A DNA stretch of 64,000 bases from Sphingomonas psychrolutea (lineage in GTDB: Bacteria; Pseudomonadota; Alphaproteobacteria; Sphingomonadales; Sphingomonadaceae): assembly GCF_014636175.1 (NCBI RefSeq), contig NZ_BMDW01000009.1:62001-126000 (forward strand). Reading direction: 5' to 3'. The first letter of the stretch is position 1. The number at the start of each line of letters is the position of its first letter. The notes below the pieces were generated by a model that saw nothing but the letters and a program-made list of their open reading frames with translations, searched no databases and was not told where the DNA came from. The translations under genes and the position numbers were made by a program. Below are positions 48,063 through 60,259 of the stretch, piece after piece.

Positions 48063-49338
48063 ATTCGCGTTCGTCCATCCGGACATCATAGACCGCGAGA
48101 TCACCTTCGACCGACTGCCCCAGCACATCGCCGTGCGAATGGAGCCATGCCGCCCCGGCGCCGTCCCCGGCATCAAGCATGATGGTATAGCGCCGGTGTG
48201 AAGAGGTCAGCAACGCGGCAACGGTGTCGAGCAGCCCCGAGACCCCTTCCCCGCTCAGCGCCGACAGCGCGACGACATCGTCGCGCCGCGCCGCTTCGCC
48301 CACCATTTGCTCACGCTCGTCGGCGTCGAGCAAGTCGAGCTTGTTCCATGCCTCGATCCGCGGGACCGAGAGATCGACGCCGATATCCCGCAGCACCGAC
48401 TCAACGTCGTCGCGCTGGGCGATCGTATCGGGATGCGCGATGTCGCGGACGTGGATCAGCAGGTCGGCGGAAACGACTTCCTCAAGCGTCGCCTTGAACG
48501 CCGCGACCAATTGCGTCGGCAGTTCGGAGACAAAACCAACCGTGTCGGACAGGATCGCCTTGTCGATGCCGGGCAACGCGATTTGGCGCAGCGTCGGGTC
48601 TAGTGTGGCGAACAGCAGATCCTCTGCCATGACGTCAGCGCCCGTCATCCGGTTGAAAAGTGTGGATTTTCCGGCATTGGTATAACCGACGAGCGCAATC
48701 ACCGGCCATGGCGCGCGCTGGCGGCGGTCGCGGTGCAGGCCGCGGGTGCGGGCGACCTGTTCGAGCTCCTTCTTCAACCGCGCCATCCGGTCGCGGATCA
48801 AGCGCCGATCGGCCTCGATCTGCGTTTCGCCCGGGCCGCCGAGGAAGCCGAAACCGCCGCGCTGACGTTCCAAGTGAGTCCAGCTGCGCACCAGCCGCCC
48901 CGCTTGATAATCGAGATGCGCGAGTTCGACCTGGAGCCGCCCTTCGGCGGTCGCGGCGCGCTCCCCGAAGATTTCGAGGATTAAGCCAGTGCGGTCGATC
49001 ACCTTGGCCGACAACGCCTTTTCGAGGTTGCGCTGCTGCACCGGGGTCAAGCTCGCATCGAACACAACGAGTTCGGCCTCGACCATCCGCACCGTCGCGG
49101 CGAGCGCCTCAAGCTGGCCCTTGCCGATCAGAGTCGAGGGCTGGAGCGCACGGACCTTGATCGCGACGCGCTCGACCACTTCGACGTGGATCGCCATCGC
49201 GAGGCCCGCCGTCTCGGCCAGCCGCGCCTCGGCATCGCGCGTCGATGCGCCGGTATCGGGGTATATGACAACAGCCTTGGCACCGCGCGCTACGTCGTCG
49301 CGATCACGTTCAAATCCGTTAGTGAAATTTGGGGTCAA
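48040..49338 (-). CDS. hflX: GTPase HflX
   Basis: This 432-residue ribosome-associated GTPase has the N-terminal HflX domain with [11 protein letters not shown], a helical linker, the G domain with P-loop [17 protein letters not shown] and [21 protein letters not shown], and the C-terminal domain. It splits stressed ribosomes. TTG 49338 overlaps the hfq stop (TTGA), so hfq and hflX are coupled, the standard gene pair. Confidence 0.93.
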   Translation of the reverse strand: MTPNFTNGFERDRDDVARGAKAVVIYPDTGASTRDAEARLAETAGLAMAIHVEVVERVAIKVRALQPSTLIGKGQLEALAATVRMVEAELVVFDASLTPVQQRNLEKALSAKVIDRTGLILEIFGERAATAEGRLQVELAHLDYQAGRLVRSWTHLERQRGGFGFLGGPGETQIEADRRLIRDRMARLKKELEQVARTRGLHRDRRQRAPWPVIALVGYTNAGKSTLFNRMTGADVMAEDLLFATLDPTLRQIALPGIDKAILSDTVGFVSELPTQLVAAFKATLEEVVSADLLIHVRDIAHPDTIAQRDDVESVLRDIGVDLSVPRIEAWNKLDLLDADEREQMVGEAARRDDVVALSALSGEGVSGLLDTVAALLTSSHRRYTIMLDAGDGAGAAWLHSHGDVLGQSVEGDLAVYDVRMDEREYARFSQR

Positions 49339-49826
49339 TCGTCGTCCGAACCTGCTGTTTCATCAGCCAAATTGAGGGGGTGTGCGGGCTGGATCGTCGA
49401 GACCGCATGTTTATAGACAAGCTGCGCCATGCCGTCGCGCTGGAGCAGCATGCAGAACAGGTCGAAAGCGGCGATCTGCCCCTGCAGCATGACGCCGTTG
49501 ACGAGGAACATCGTCACATTATCTTCCGACTTGCGCACCGCGTTAAGGAAGATTTCCTGGAGCAACGGCGCTTTTTTCTGGGCCTCGCCCACGGCGTTGA
49601 TGATCGCGTCGATATCGACCGTGTTCGACGGCATGATCGTCGAAATCGCGTGTTTGTAGATCAATTGCGACTGGCCATCGCGGCGCAGCAGAACCGAAAA
49701 ATTGTCGAACCAGGTAACGATGCCTTGGAGCTTTACGCCCTTAACGAGGAACATCGTGATCGGGGTTTTCGAGCGGCGCAGCGCGTTGAGGAAGAGGTCT
49801 TGCAGCGAGGTATGTTTGTCGGCCAT
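49335..49826 (-). CDS. hfq: RNA chaperone Hfq, tandem two-domain form
   Basis: A 163-residue protein is a direct fusion of two Hfq/Sm domains instead of the usual 75-100 residues with one domain. Domain 1 (about 7-66) has all standard sites: Gln9/Asp10, Arg17/Arg18 at the rim, Phe43, and Tyr57-Lys-His59 (YKHAIST). Domain 2 (about 88-147) has YKHAVST at 138-144, Gln90/Glu91, rim RK at 98-99, and Met113 where Lys32 lies in domain 1, so the distal A-binding face is altered. The two domains repeat every 81 residues and are joined by a 20-residue linker. Acidic tail DETAGSDDD ends it. ATG 49826 follows AGGATC. Confidence 0.95.
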   Translation of the reverse strand: MADKHTSLQDLFLNALRRSKTPITMFLVKGVKLQGIVTWFDNFSVLLRRDGQSQLIYKHAISTIMPSNTVDIDAIINAVGEAQKKAPLLQEIFLNAVRKSEDNVTMFLVNGVMLQGQIAAFDLFCMLLQRDGMAQLVYKHAVSTIQPAHPLNLADETAGSDDD

Positions 49827-50132
49827 CGGTCGATCCTATGTTTTTGGCAGGTGATTCCTGCGGTGCGCCGGTTCCGGCGTCGAGGTTGCGCGTTATGCAC
49901 AATGCTAATCTAGGGAGCCGCATACGGTTCGTCCATGGGCGATGCGCGTGACCGACAACCGATCGCGTAAAGTCACAAAGGTTAGGCCATTGGCGTGTTT
50001 TTGCGCAGGCGATCAGCCCGTAGACCTAGTCTCGACATATTCGAGCGTCTCGGCATTCCGCAGATCACGCGGGTCGGCAGCGATTTTAAAGAGCGTCGCC
50101 AGTATCGCACGGGCGTAGGCGTGTAGGAAAGC
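49827..50132. other. Non-coding stretch upstream of hfq
   Basis: This 306-base stretch lies between the hfq start and the terminator of the TonB receptor gene. It must hold the hfq promoter (minus strand). I see no protein-coding frame with a start site and no clear RNA gene. AT-rich pieces near 49893-49912 and 50085-50092 could be promoter parts. Confidence 0.5.
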
Positions 50133-50171
50133 GGGAAGCGGTGGCGGCCCCTGGTGCCGCCACCGCTTCCC
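50133..50171 (-). terminator. Terminator of the TonB receptor gene
   Basis: A perfect 16-pair stem, GGGAAGCGGTGGCGGC (50133-50148) with its reverse complement (50156-50171), encloses a 7-base loop ten bases past the stop codon of the TonB receptor gene. The stem is very stable, though the T tract is short (TTTCC on the minus strand). Confidence 0.8.
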
Positions 50172-50180
50172 TGCCGCGCT

Positions 50181-52745
50181 TCAATAGGCTGCCGACAGCG
50201 TCACGAAGAATTGACGCGGCGCGATCGGATAGGCCGAATAGCTGTTGGTGGCCGATCCGATCGACAAGGTCGATACGCCCTTTTCGTCGGTCAGGTTGGT
50301 GATGTTGAGCGACAGTTCGATCTTACGCCGTGGCAGCACGTCCTCGGGAAGGCGTGCGGCCAGCCGCAGCGACGTCAGGAAATAGCCCGAGACACTCGCA
50401 TCGTTGGTGAAGGTGCTGAAACGGCGACCGACATAATCGCCAAACACCTGCGCCTCGAATGGGCCGACCGACAGCGTGGCGACGGTCTTGTTCAGCCATT
50501 TGGGCGTGCCGGGCAATTGCTTGCCGCAGGTTGGAACGACCCCGCCGGTGACGAGATAGCCGCCGATGCAGGTCCCGGTAGCGTTGCCGATGCCGATCGC
50601 ACTTGAGAAATAGTCGCTGCGATATTTCGAGAGATTGTAGGAGGTCGCGTTGTAGAGTGAGAAAGCGCGACCGAGGCGGAGCGTGAAGGCGGCATCGACA
50701 CCATCGGTGTGTACGTTGCCGACATTGACGAGGATCGAGGTGCCCCCGGTGATGCCACCACCGGCAATGCCGCCCGGATTGGTCGAGATCGCCAGCAACC
50801 GATCGATGAAAGTGACGTGGTAATAGTTGATCTGCGCTTCCAGCCCAATCCCGTTGGAAAAACTGCGTTTTGTGCGGAAGCCGCCTTCATAGGTCCAGCT
50901 GCTCTCGGGCTTGCCCTGCGTGGCAAAGGTGTCGAACGCCGCTTGGCTGCCCGTGAACCATGGGCCGCCACCGCCCGCCAGATACGCCTGATACTGGCGC
51001 AAATTCTTCTGGACGTTGAAATAGAGCTGCTCATGCCCGTTGAAATCGTAATTGGCGCCGACCGCGGGCAGGAACCAGCGGAGCGTATTGATCTTGCCCT
51101 GCGGCAGGCCGCCGGCGAGGCCTGAAAGCGATCCGGCGCGGGGCTGAACCGGGAAGCGGCCATCGGCCCATTGCGCGCTGGTTTTGAACCCGGCCTGGAG
51201 CAGCAGTTTGTCGGTTGCCTGCCACGTGTCCTGCAGGTGGAGCTGGAGCTGGTTGATCCGCGCCTCACCCTGATATTGTGTGAACAGCGGCGCGGCGGCG
51301 CTGAGCGGGCGGATGTAAGGCGAGCTCGAACCCGGATTGTTGACATCGACAGCATACCAGCGGCGCCACTGCGTCGTGCTGTTATGTTCGAACCAGCCGC
51401 CCAATTCGATCTTGTGGTCGCCAAGATCGATGTTGAGCGCCGAGATGATGCCTTCGCGATCGATGCGATATTCGGTTGTGCGCGTGATCAGGCCCGAACC
51501 GCCAGTTGCGACGACCAGAGCGGCACCAGCCGCTGCAGCCTGTGAGTCGGTCAGCGCCGTACATGCCGCCGGACGGACGCCGTTATTGTTGCCGCTGAAA
51601 CGGCAATTGGTCGGGAGCGTTGCGTAGGCAGGATCGAGATAAGCCTGCGCCACCGTGATCGACTGGCCAAGCGGACCGGCGACGACGCCGGCCCCATCAT
51701 TGTGATGGAAATAGCCTGTAGTCGACCAATTGATCCGATCCGACAGATGCGCATCGTAGCGCGCATAACCCAGATAATCGGTGCGCTGCGCATCCGAATA
51801 ATAGTTGCGGTAATTGCCGCCCTCTGCCGCCGGCGAATTGCCGAGCGCACTCAGATAGGGATTCCGATATCCGGCAAAGTCCGGGTAAAAGAAGGGTTTG
51901 GTATAGGGCGTGTAGAGCTGCACCGCCGTGGCGGTGCCACCGGCCGATGGCTTGAAGAAGGTGGTCGCGTCTTCGTTCGGCTGGGTAAAATCGTTATAGT
52001 CGAAATAGAGCGTCAGCTTGCCGACCTTGTCGTCATGGACGAACTTGGCGTTCGCCTGATACCCGCCCTGCAAGCCGTTGAAATCCCACGCCCGAGCGCG
52101 TTGCCGCGCGCCCGAGAGGTAGGCGGAGTTCCCGTTACCGAAGGTGCCGGTGTCGATCCGAACGAAGGTGCGCGACGTGCCATAACTGCCCACGGTCTGC
52201 GTCGCCTGCGCGCCGAGGCGCTTGAGCGGATCGGACGAAAACGTCTCGACCGTGCCGCCGAGATTGCTGTTCGATGCGGTCGCAAGATCGCCCGCACCGG
52301 TCGACACGACGACGCGACCGACATTCTCCGAAATCACCGCGCGCTGCGGCGAAAGGCCGTTGTAATTGCCATAGCTCTGGTCGCCGAGCGGAACCCCGTC
52401 CATCGTGTAGCCGAGCTGGTTGCCCGCGAAGCCGTGGATGAAAATTTGCGCGTTCTGCTCGTTATAGCCCCACGGATCGGCCGTGATGTAGAGCACGCCG
52501 GGCAGCGTCTGGATCGCCTTGAGCGGCGAAATACCCGGTAGCAGCTTCTGGATTTCGGTACCGGGAAGCGTGGTTGCGGACCGGGTCGATTTCGCGGTGA
52601 CGACGATATCGCTGCCGGCATCCTCCGGTGCGGCGACGGCAGGCGCGGCCGGCGCGGCATCCTTGGCGAAGGCCGGAGCCGCGGCGACGGCGGTCGCAAG
52701 GGCGAACAAAGAAATGGCAGCTTGAAGCGCGTAACGATTGGACAT
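50181..52745 (-). CDS. TonB-dependent receptor
   Basis: An 854-residue outer-membrane receptor has a signal peptide (ending APAFAKD) and an Ala/Pro-rich linker. A TonB-box-like DIVVTAKST, a plug domain with ALKAIQTLPGV and YTMDGVPLGDQSYGNYNGLS, and a barrel ending in LSAAY follow. It belongs to a different group from the receptor at 17-19.7 kb. No transport or regulatory partner is next to it, so the ligand is open. A very stable terminator follows. Confidence 0.92.
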   Translation of the reverse strand: MSNRYALQAAISLFALATAVAAAPAFAKDAAPAAPAVAAPEDAGSDIVVTAKSTRSATTLPGTEIQKLLPGISPLKAIQTLPGVLYITADPWGYNEQNAQIFIHGFAGNQLGYTMDGVPLGDQSYGNYNGLSPQRAVISENVGRVVVSTGAGDLATASNSNLGGTVETFSSDPLKRLGAQATQTVGSYGTSRTFVRIDTGTFGNGNSAYLSGARQRARAWDFNGLQGGYQANAKFVHDDKVGKLTLYFDYNDFTQPNEDATTFFKPSAGGTATAVQLYTPYTKPFFYPDFAGYRNPYLSALGNSPAAEGGNYRNYYSDAQRTDYLGYARYDAHLSDRINWSTTGYFHHNDGAGVVAGPLGQSITVAQAYLDPAYATLPTNCRFSGNNNGVRPAACTALTDSQAAAAGAALVVATGGSGLITRTTEYRIDREGIISALNIDLGDHKIELGGWFEHNSTTQWRRWYAVDVNNPGSSSPYIRPLSAAAPLFTQYQGEARINQLQLHLQDTWQATDKLLLQAGFKTSAQWADGRFPVQPRAGSLSGLAGGLPQGKINTLRWFLPAVGANYDFNGHEQLYFNVQKNLRQYQAYLAGGGGPWFTGSQAAFDTFATQGKPESSWTYEGGFRTKRSFSNGIGLEAQINYYHVTFIDRLLAISTNPGGIAGGGITGGTSILVNVGNVHTDGVDAAFTLRLGRAFSLYNATSYNLSKYRSDYFSSAIGIGNATGTCIGGYLVTGGVVPTCGKQLPGTPKWLNKTVATLSVGPFEAQVFGDYVGRRFSTFTNDASVSGYFLTSLRLAARLPEDVLPRRKIELSLNITNLTDEKGVSTLSIGSATNSYSAYPIAPRQFFVTLSAAY

Positions 52746-52905
52746 TGGGGCCCCCCCGGGAAAAGCAGAAAACAGCTTGCGGCGGGGCTAGGCGTGGATT
52801 GCGTCGTCGCCATTAACCTTTGGCGTCGGTTTGATGAAGTCTGCGCGGCAGATAAAAGACAAGCGCCAATCTGCGCGCGACCGACGGACCGGGTGCGCCT
52901 GGCCG

Positions 52906-54279
52906 CTACTCCTCGCGCACCTCAGTAATTCCGAGCAGCTTCAGCTTACGGTGCAATGCCGACCGCTCCATCCCGATGAAGTTCGCGGTGCGCGAGATGT
53001 TCCCCGAAAAGCGCCGGATCTGCACGCGCAGATATTCGCGTTCGAATGTTTCACGCGCCTCGCGCAAGGGGGAGCCCATGATCGCGGTGTTGCCGCCGCC
53101 GATTTCGCCCGGATCGCCCAAGATGTCGGCGGGGAGCATATCGAGGTCGATCCGCCCGATGCGATCACCCGGTGCCATAATGATCGTGCGCTCGACGACA
53201 TTGCGGAGCTGTCGGACGTTGCCGGGCCATTCGTAATTCTGCAGCGCGACCATCGCCTCGGGCATCACGGCGGGGGTCGGGACGCGGCGTTCATTGGCGT
53301 AATGCGCCATGAAGTGATCGACCAGCGGGGGAATGTCCTCGCGCCGTTCGGCCAGACCGGGAATGGCGATCGGGACGACGTTGAGGCGGTAATACAGGTC
53401 TTCACGAAAGCGGCCTTCGGCGATTTCGTGCGTCAGTTCGCGCGCAGTGGCAGAGACGACGCGGACATCAACCTTCACCACGCGCTGCCCGCCAACCCGG
53501 CTGAAGCTTTGTTCGGTCAGCACGCGCAGGATCCGGCCTTGCGTCGCGATCGGCATGTCGGCAATTTCATCGAGGAACAGCGTCCCGCCATGCGCCTGTT
53601 CGAGCAGCCCGGAGCGGACGAGTTGCCCCCCCTCCTCTACCCCGAACAACTCCTCTTCGACGCGCTCGGGCGTCATGCGCGCGGCGTTGACGACGATGAA
53701 GGGTGCCTCGGCGCGCTGGCTCCAGCCGTGGAGCAAGCGCGCGGCGACTTCCTTGCCGACGCCCGCCGCACCCATGATCAGCACGCGGCTGCCGGTCGAG
53801 GCGACGCGTTTCAGCGTGGCGCGCACGCCGTTGATCGCGCCGGAATTGCCGGTGAGATCGCTATCGCGCCCGACGACGGCGCGCAGGCTCGCCACCTCGC
53901 GGCGCAAGCGCTCTGTTTCGGTCGCGCGCGCGACCATCAGCAGCAGCCGTTCGGCCTGGAACGGCTTTTCGATAAAATCGGCGGCACCGCGGCGGATCGC
54001 AGCGACGGCAGTGTCGAGATTGCCGTGGCCCGAGATCATCAGCACCGGGATCGACGGATCGCGCAGCTTGATCTCGTCGAGCAGTTCGAGCCCGTCGAGC
54101 CGCGAGCCCTGCAACCACACGTCGAGCAGCACCAGCGACGGGCGCCGAACCGAGATCGCCTCGAGCGCCGAATCGCTGTCGGCGGCGGTGCGGGCACCAT
54201 AGCCCTCGTCTTCGAGAACACCGGCGACCAGATCGCGAATATCGCGTTCGTCATCAACGACAAGGATGTCGAGGGGCAT
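52906..54279 (-). CDS. ntrX: Nitrogen regulation response regulator NtrX
   Basis: This 457-residue response regulator has a receiver (about 1-120, DILVVDDERDIRD, phosphoacceptor in LLDVWLQG), an AAA+ domain (about 140-370, P-loop MGAAGVGKEVAAR, Walker B GGTLFLDEIADMP) and a Fis-type HTH (ISRTANFIGMERSALHRKL). The sigma-54 contact loop GAFTGA is absent: the position reads GVEEGGQLVRSG. NtrX therefore probably binds DNA without driving sigma-54 promoters, as known for other alphaproteobacterial NtrX. Start ATG 54279, four bases after the ntrY stop. Confidence 0.93.
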   Translation of the reverse strand: MPLDILVVDDERDIRDLVAGVLEDEGYGARTAADSDSALEAISVRRPSLVLLDVWLQGSRLDGLELLDEIKLRDPSIPVLMISGHGNLDTAVAAIRRGAADFIEKPFQAERLLLMVARATETERLRREVASLRAVVGRDSDLTGNSGAINGVRATLKRVASTGSRVLIMGAAGVGKEVAARLLHGWSQRAEAPFIVVNAARMTPERVEEELFGVEEGGQLVRSGLLEQAHGGTLFLDEIADMPIATQGRILRVLTEQSFSRVGGQRVVKVDVRVVSATARELTHEIAEGRFREDLYYRLNVVPIAIPGLAERREDIPPLVDHFMAHYANERRVPTPAVMPEAMVALQNYEWPGNVRQLRNVVERTIIMAPGDRIGRIDLDMLPADILGDPGEIGGGNTAIMGSPLREARETFEREYLRVQIRRFSGNISRTANFIGMERSALHRKLKLLGITEVREE

Positions 54280-54283
54280 GGGC

Positions 54284-56521
54284 TCAGGTCCGGTTCTGCT
54301 GGAGTTCGGGGATGCGCGCGTCGACAATGCCCCCATTGCCGTCGTTCGAATGGTCGCTATCGAGATTGGCGAGCATGGCTGTGTCGAAACTGGCGGTCAC
54401 GATCGTGCCGCCGCCGGGGCGATCGTCAAACGCGATCGTGCCGAAATGCTCCTCAACGATTTTCTTGACGATCGCGAGGCCCAGCCCGGTGCCGCGCGCG
54501 CGGGTGGTGACGTAGGGCTCGACGATGCGGTCGCGCGCGGCGGGAAGGCCGATGCCGGTGTCGGCGAGGCCGATGGTGATGCGGCCGTCGGCCTCGTTCA
54601 GCGTCATCGCGATGCGCGCTTCGCGCGCGTCGAGATTGGCCTCGACCGCCTCGACCGCATTCTTGACGATGTTGGTCAGCGCCTGGCCGATCTGGCGGCG
54701 GTCGCAGACGAGCGTCGGGCCGGGATCGTCATGCGCTAGCGTGAAGGCAATGCCGGGATGCGCGACTTCGTGGAGAAACAGCGTCTGGCGCGCGATATCG
54801 ACCAGCGATTCGGCGCGAAACACCGGCTTTGGCATCCGTGCAAAGGACGAGAATTCATCGACCATCCGACGCAGATCGCCGACTTGCCGCACGATCGTGT
54901 CGGTCAGGCGTGCGAAGGTCGTGTCCTCAGGGTCGATTTGCTTGCCGTAGCGCCGCTGGAGCCGTTCGGCGGCGAGTTGGATCGGGGTGAGCGGGTTCTT
55001 GATCTCATGCGCGATGCGGCGCGCGACATCGGACCAGGCGGCGCGGCGCTGATCGAGCAATTGCCCGGTAATGTCGTCGAAGGTCAGGATCGGGCCTTCC
55101 GCCGCACGCGTCACCTTGACCGCGAGCGTGCGCGCTTCGTTGCCCGCGCCGAGTTCGACGATCGCCTCGCGGTCATGACCTTCGAGCAATGTGGCGAGTT
55201 CGGGCGAGATCATGGCGAGCGGCTTTCCGACCGGCAGATCGTTGGCACCGTCGAGCAATGCGACCGCGGAACTGTTGATCAGGCGGATCGTCCCGTCGTG
55301 CGCGACCGAGATGACGCCAGCGGAAACGCCCGACATCACCGCCTCGATCAACGCGCGGCGGCTTTCCAAGGTGTTGGTTTGGGCCTGCAGCCGCTCCGTC
55401 ATTTGGTTGAAAGCGAGACCTAAGGTGCCGATCTCATCCTCGACCTTGGGTGCGGGCACCCGTGCGGTCAAATCGCCGCCCGCGACACGCTGCGCCGCAC
55501 CGACCAGCTCGCCGACCGGTCGGACCAAGCGATCCGCCGCTTCCAGCGCAATCCACACCGCCAGCGCGACGATCAGCAGCGAAATCGCCAACAAGGCGGC
55601 ATTGAATTTCAGCTGGAGCGATTGCGACCGCACCAGCAAATCGCGATAGCTCGATAGCAAGGCCACGCTGCGCCGCGACTGCGCCTCCATCACGCGCACG
55701 TCCGATATCGCCACCGTCAGATAGAAGACATTGGTCGTGCCGGGCAGGACCGTCAGCGTTTTGATCCGATCGCCCTTCACCGTCGTGATGCTCGGCACAT
55801 CGCGCTCCACGCGGGCGATATCGTTCGGCGTCACCTCCTGTGCCAGATCGAGCCGATCGGGGTTAAGGCTGGCGATTTCCTGAAACTTTCCGCCGGGCGA
55901 ATAGACAAACAGAAAGCCGTCGGAGAGACTGCGGAAGAAGATCTCGCGATTGAAATAGGCTACGAATTGCGGGGATTTGGTGCGTTCGATAAAGTCGGGA
56001 CCGACGAAATCCTGTGAGATCGCATTGGCTGACGTCACCGTCGCATCCTGCCAGCGGTGCAGCATCTGCTCATACGACGTCTTGGCGACGCCGGTGGCGT
56101 TCTCGATCATGGCGCGTGCCTGATCGGAATACCAGAACTGGACACCATATTGGAACAGAAGCGAGGCGAACACGACGACGAACAGCGTTGGTACCGCCGC
56201 AATCACCGAGAATAAGGCGACCAGCCGGACGTGTAACCGGGCGCGCCCGCCGATCGGCGAGCGCGCCGCGCGACGCATCGCGATCCGGCGCCCGATCAGG
56301 ACGAGCAATGCGATCCCGGGCAGCAAATTGGCGACGAGCAACAGCGCGACGACCGGCGGCGTCAAAATTTTCTGCGGGCCGGTCCCGGACGCAATAATAA
56401 AATAGCTGCCGATGGCGATCGCACCGGCGATCAGCAGCACACCCAGCTCGGCAAAGGACGCGATCGTCAAGCCGCGCTTTTCGTCGCGCTGGTGCAAACT
56501 CGAAGCCGAAGCGTCCCTCAT
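54284..56521 (-). CDS. ntrY: Nitrogen regulation sensor histidine kinase NtrY
   Basis: The 745-residue membrane kinase is partner of NtrX. Several spans lie in the first 330 residues with a periplasmic part between them. A HAMP domain (RPVGELVGAAQRVAGGDLTA), a PAS domain (GVSAGVISVAHDGTIRLINS), HisKA ([20 protein letters not shown]) and HATPase (DTGIGLPAARDRI, GTGLGLAIVKKI) follow. ATG 56521 is chosen; a GTG two codons upstream is also possible. It is transcribed after ntrC. Confidence 0.93.
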   Translation of the reverse strand: MRDASASSLHQRDEKRGLTIASFAELGVLLIAGAIAIGSYFIIASGTGPQKILTPPVVALLLVANLLPGIALLVLIGRRIAMRRAARSPIGGRARLHVRLVALFSVIAAVPTLFVVVFASLLFQYGVQFWYSDQARAMIENATGVAKTSYEQMLHRWQDATVTSANAISQDFVGPDFIERTKSPQFVAYFNREIFFRSLSDGFLFVYSPGGKFQEIASLNPDRLDLAQEVTPNDIARVERDVPSITTVKGDRIKTLTVLPGTTNVFYLTVAISDVRVMEAQSRRSVALLSSYRDLLVRSQSLQLKFNAALLAISLLIVALAVWIALEAADRLVRPVGELVGAAQRVAGGDLTARVPAPKVEDEIGTLGLAFNQMTERLQAQTNTLESRRALIEAVMSGVSAGVISVAHDGTIRLINSSAVALLDGANDLPVGKPLAMISPELATLLEGHDREAIVELGAGNEARTLAVKVTRAAEGPILTFDDITGQLLDQRRAAWSDVARRIAHEIKNPLTPIQLAAERLQRRYGKQIDPEDTTFARLTDTIVRQVGDLRRMVDEFSSFARMPKPVFRAESLVDIARQTLFLHEVAHPGIAFTLAHDDPGPTLVCDRRQIGQALTNIVKNAVEAVEANLDAREARIAMTLNEADGRITIGLADTGIGLPAARDRIVEPYVTTRARGTGLGLAIVKKIVEEHFGTIAFDDRPGGGTIVTASFDTAMLANLDSDHSNDGNGGIVDARIPELQQNRT

Positions 56522-56616
56522 CGTGACATTCCTACAACGCAACCGTTGCCGAGAAAACACACAAATGCGTCATCCGTCGCGGTGACGAACCGACCGACCG
56601 CCCACATAACGCGAAT

Positions 56617-58043
<1,427 letters not shown>

Positions 58044-58047
<4 letters not shown>

Positions 58048-59135
58048 GCCGTCCCGCCCGTTTGAAGGCCGCGGGGCAACATGATCCGAAAGACCGTCAT
58101 CGGCGGGGTTCCTTCGCGCGCAAACTGAATGATGCCGCCCATGTCGCGCACCAATTTGTCGACCAACGCGAGGCCGAGCCCCTGTCCCTCGGGCTTGCCC
58201 GAAATGAACGGGTCGAAGAGATGGTCGGCAATGTCGGCGGGCGGGCCAGGGCCGTTGTCGATCACGCAAATCTCGATCGGCAGCGGCGTGCGCGGCTTGC
58301 CCGGCGCGGGGGCGATCGCCATACCGTGGCGGTATGCCGTCGCCAGCGTAATGCGCCCATTGGCCTGATCGCGCACCGCCTCGCTCGCATTTTTGAGCAA
58401 ATTGAGCACGACCTGCAGCGTCGCGTCGCGATCGAGCTGGACCGGCGGCAGCGACGGGTCAAAGCGCTCCTCGATCGTGAGGTGCCGCCCGAACCCGGCA
58501 AGTGCGACACGACGTGCATGATCGAGCAGCGGGTAGATATTCTCGGGTGCCAGTTTCAACGGCCGCGTATCGGTGAAATCCTGCATCCGGTCGATCAAGG
58601 CGGCGATGCGGTCGACTTCGGTGGTGATGAGCGTGGTCAGCTCCTCCGCCCCCTTCCCCTTCGACAGCAATTGCGCGGCACCCCGAATGCCCGAAAGCGG
58701 GTTCTTGATCTCATGCGCGAGCATCGCCGCTGCGCCGATCGCCGCGCGCGCGGCGGCGGCGCGGTCGGCGCTATGGCCCATCCGGCGCGAGGTGGCGGCA
58801 TGGTGGAGCGTGATCGTGCGCCAGCCGGGATGATCGGCGATCAGCGTCTCGATATAATCGACACGGATCTTCGCGCCGCGCCGCAGCGCGATTTCGGTAT
58901 CGAATGCGGCGAGGCCGTGATTGTCGCGCGGATTTTGCTCCTCGGGCGCCCGCATCACCGCGGCGAGCGGTTGCCCCAGCATCGCGCGCTCGGATAAATT
59001 GAGCAGCGCTTCGCACTCGGCATTGGCGTGTACGATGCGCGTGTCGGGATCGATGACCAAAACCGCGACCGGGAGCGCGGCAAACAGATCACCGAAATCG
59101 GGCGCGCCCCTTTTGTTCACCCGAGCCTCGCTCAC
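58044..59135 (-). CDS. ntrB: Nitrogen regulation sensor histidine kinase NtrB
   Basis: The 363-residue soluble kinase has a PAS domain (about 15-120, [20 protein letters not shown]), HisKA with [20 protein letters not shown], and HATPase ([24 protein letters not shown]). It phosphorylates NtrC under nitrogen limitation, usually under GlnB control. GTG 59135 lies inside the dusB stop (GTGA), so it is coupled to dusB. Confidence 0.95.
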
Positions 59136-60136
59136 GCGGCGGCGCGGCTGCACCAGGGGGCGTAGAATTCGGCGAGCATCGCTTGCACGACTTTGTGATC
59201 GGGGATCTGATTGACCTTGTTGCGGAATTCCGCCGATCCGTGGAGGCCGCGCGTGTACCAGCCGATATGTTTGCGCGCCATGTTGACGCCGGTCTCGATA
59301 CCATAGTGACTGAGCATTGCATCGTAATGCTCTGCGATCACCGTATATTGCTCCTCGATCGACGGATCGGCGACGCGGCGACCCTGCGCGAACCATTCCA
59401 TCACCTGGCCGAGCAGCCACGGGCGTCCGTACGATCCACGCCCGATCATCACGCCGTCAGCGCCTGATTGCGCGAGCGCGGCTTCGGCGTCTTCGATCGA
59501 ACAAATGTCGCCATTGGCGATGACCGGGATCGACACCGCATCCTTGACGGTGCGGATAAAGGCCCAGTCGGCACTGCCCTTATACATCTGATTACGCGTG
59601 CGGCCGTGGACGGTGACGAGCTTGACGCCAAGATCCTGCGCGATCTGCGCGAGTTGCGGCGCGTTGAGGCTGGCATGATCCCAGCCCATCCGCATCTTCA
59701 GCGTGACGGGCACGCTGACGGCATCGACCACGCCCTTGATGATCGCGCCCGCCATGTCGAGATCGCGCATCAGCGCCGAGCCGGCATCGCCATTGGTGAC
59801 CTTGCGCACCGGGCAGCCCATGTTGATGTCGATGATCGCGGCACCACGATCCTCACTTAGCTTTGCCGCTTCGCCCATTTCATACGGCGTGCAGCCGACA
59901 AGCTGCATCGACACGGGGTCCTCGATCGGGTGCCATGCCGCCTTTTGCAGCGACTGGCGCGTCTCGCGGATTGCAGCCTGGCTCGCGACCATCTCGGTGA
60001 CGTTGAGGCCGGAGCCGTAACGGCGCACCAGCGTGCGGAACGGCATGTCGGTGACACCCGTCATCGGCGCGAGGATCACCGGCGCGGCGATCGTCACGGG
60101 GCCGATCTGCAAGGGGGCAAGGGTCTGGGGAGTCAC
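59132..60136 (-). CDS. dusB: tRNA dihydrouridine synthase DusB (NifR3)
   Basis: The 334-residue flavoenzyme reduces uridine in tRNA D-loops. It shows [34 protein letters not shown] with the active Cys, LKMRMGWDH and [16 protein letters not shown]. In alphaproteobacteria nifR3/dusB is the first gene of the ntrBC operon, as here. It is divergent from ispDF across 123 bases. Confidence 0.95.
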   Translation of the reverse strand: MTPQTLAPLQIGPVTIAAPVILAPMTGVTDMPFRTLVRRYGSGLNVTEMVASQAAIRETRQSLQKAAWHPIEDPVSMQLVGCTPYEMGEAAKLSEDRGAAIIDINMGCPVRKVTNGDAGSALMRDLDMAGAIIKGVVDAVSVPVTLKMRMGWDHASLNAPQLAQIAQDLGVKLVTVHGRTRNQMYKGSADWAFIRTVKDAVSIPVIANGDICSIEDAEAALAQSGADGVMIGRGSYGRPWLLGQVMEWFAQGRRVADPSIEEQYTVIAEHYDAMLSHYGIETGVNMARKHIGWYTRGLHGSAEFRNKVNQIPDHKVVQAMLAEFYAPWCSRAAA

Positions 60137-60259
60137 GGGATCGGGTTTGCCTTAAAATCAGGCAGCGCGTAGCCGAATGGCGGCGTTGCGGCAAGGCTCG
60201 CGGGGTGGGCGCACGGGGTGGGCTGGCGGGGCCGCGTCGGTTGGGCTAGGCGCACGCCC

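Noticed and set aside
52831..54468. 545-codon open frame on the plus strand
   Set aside because: It is antisense to ntrX; no domain and no ribosome binding site.
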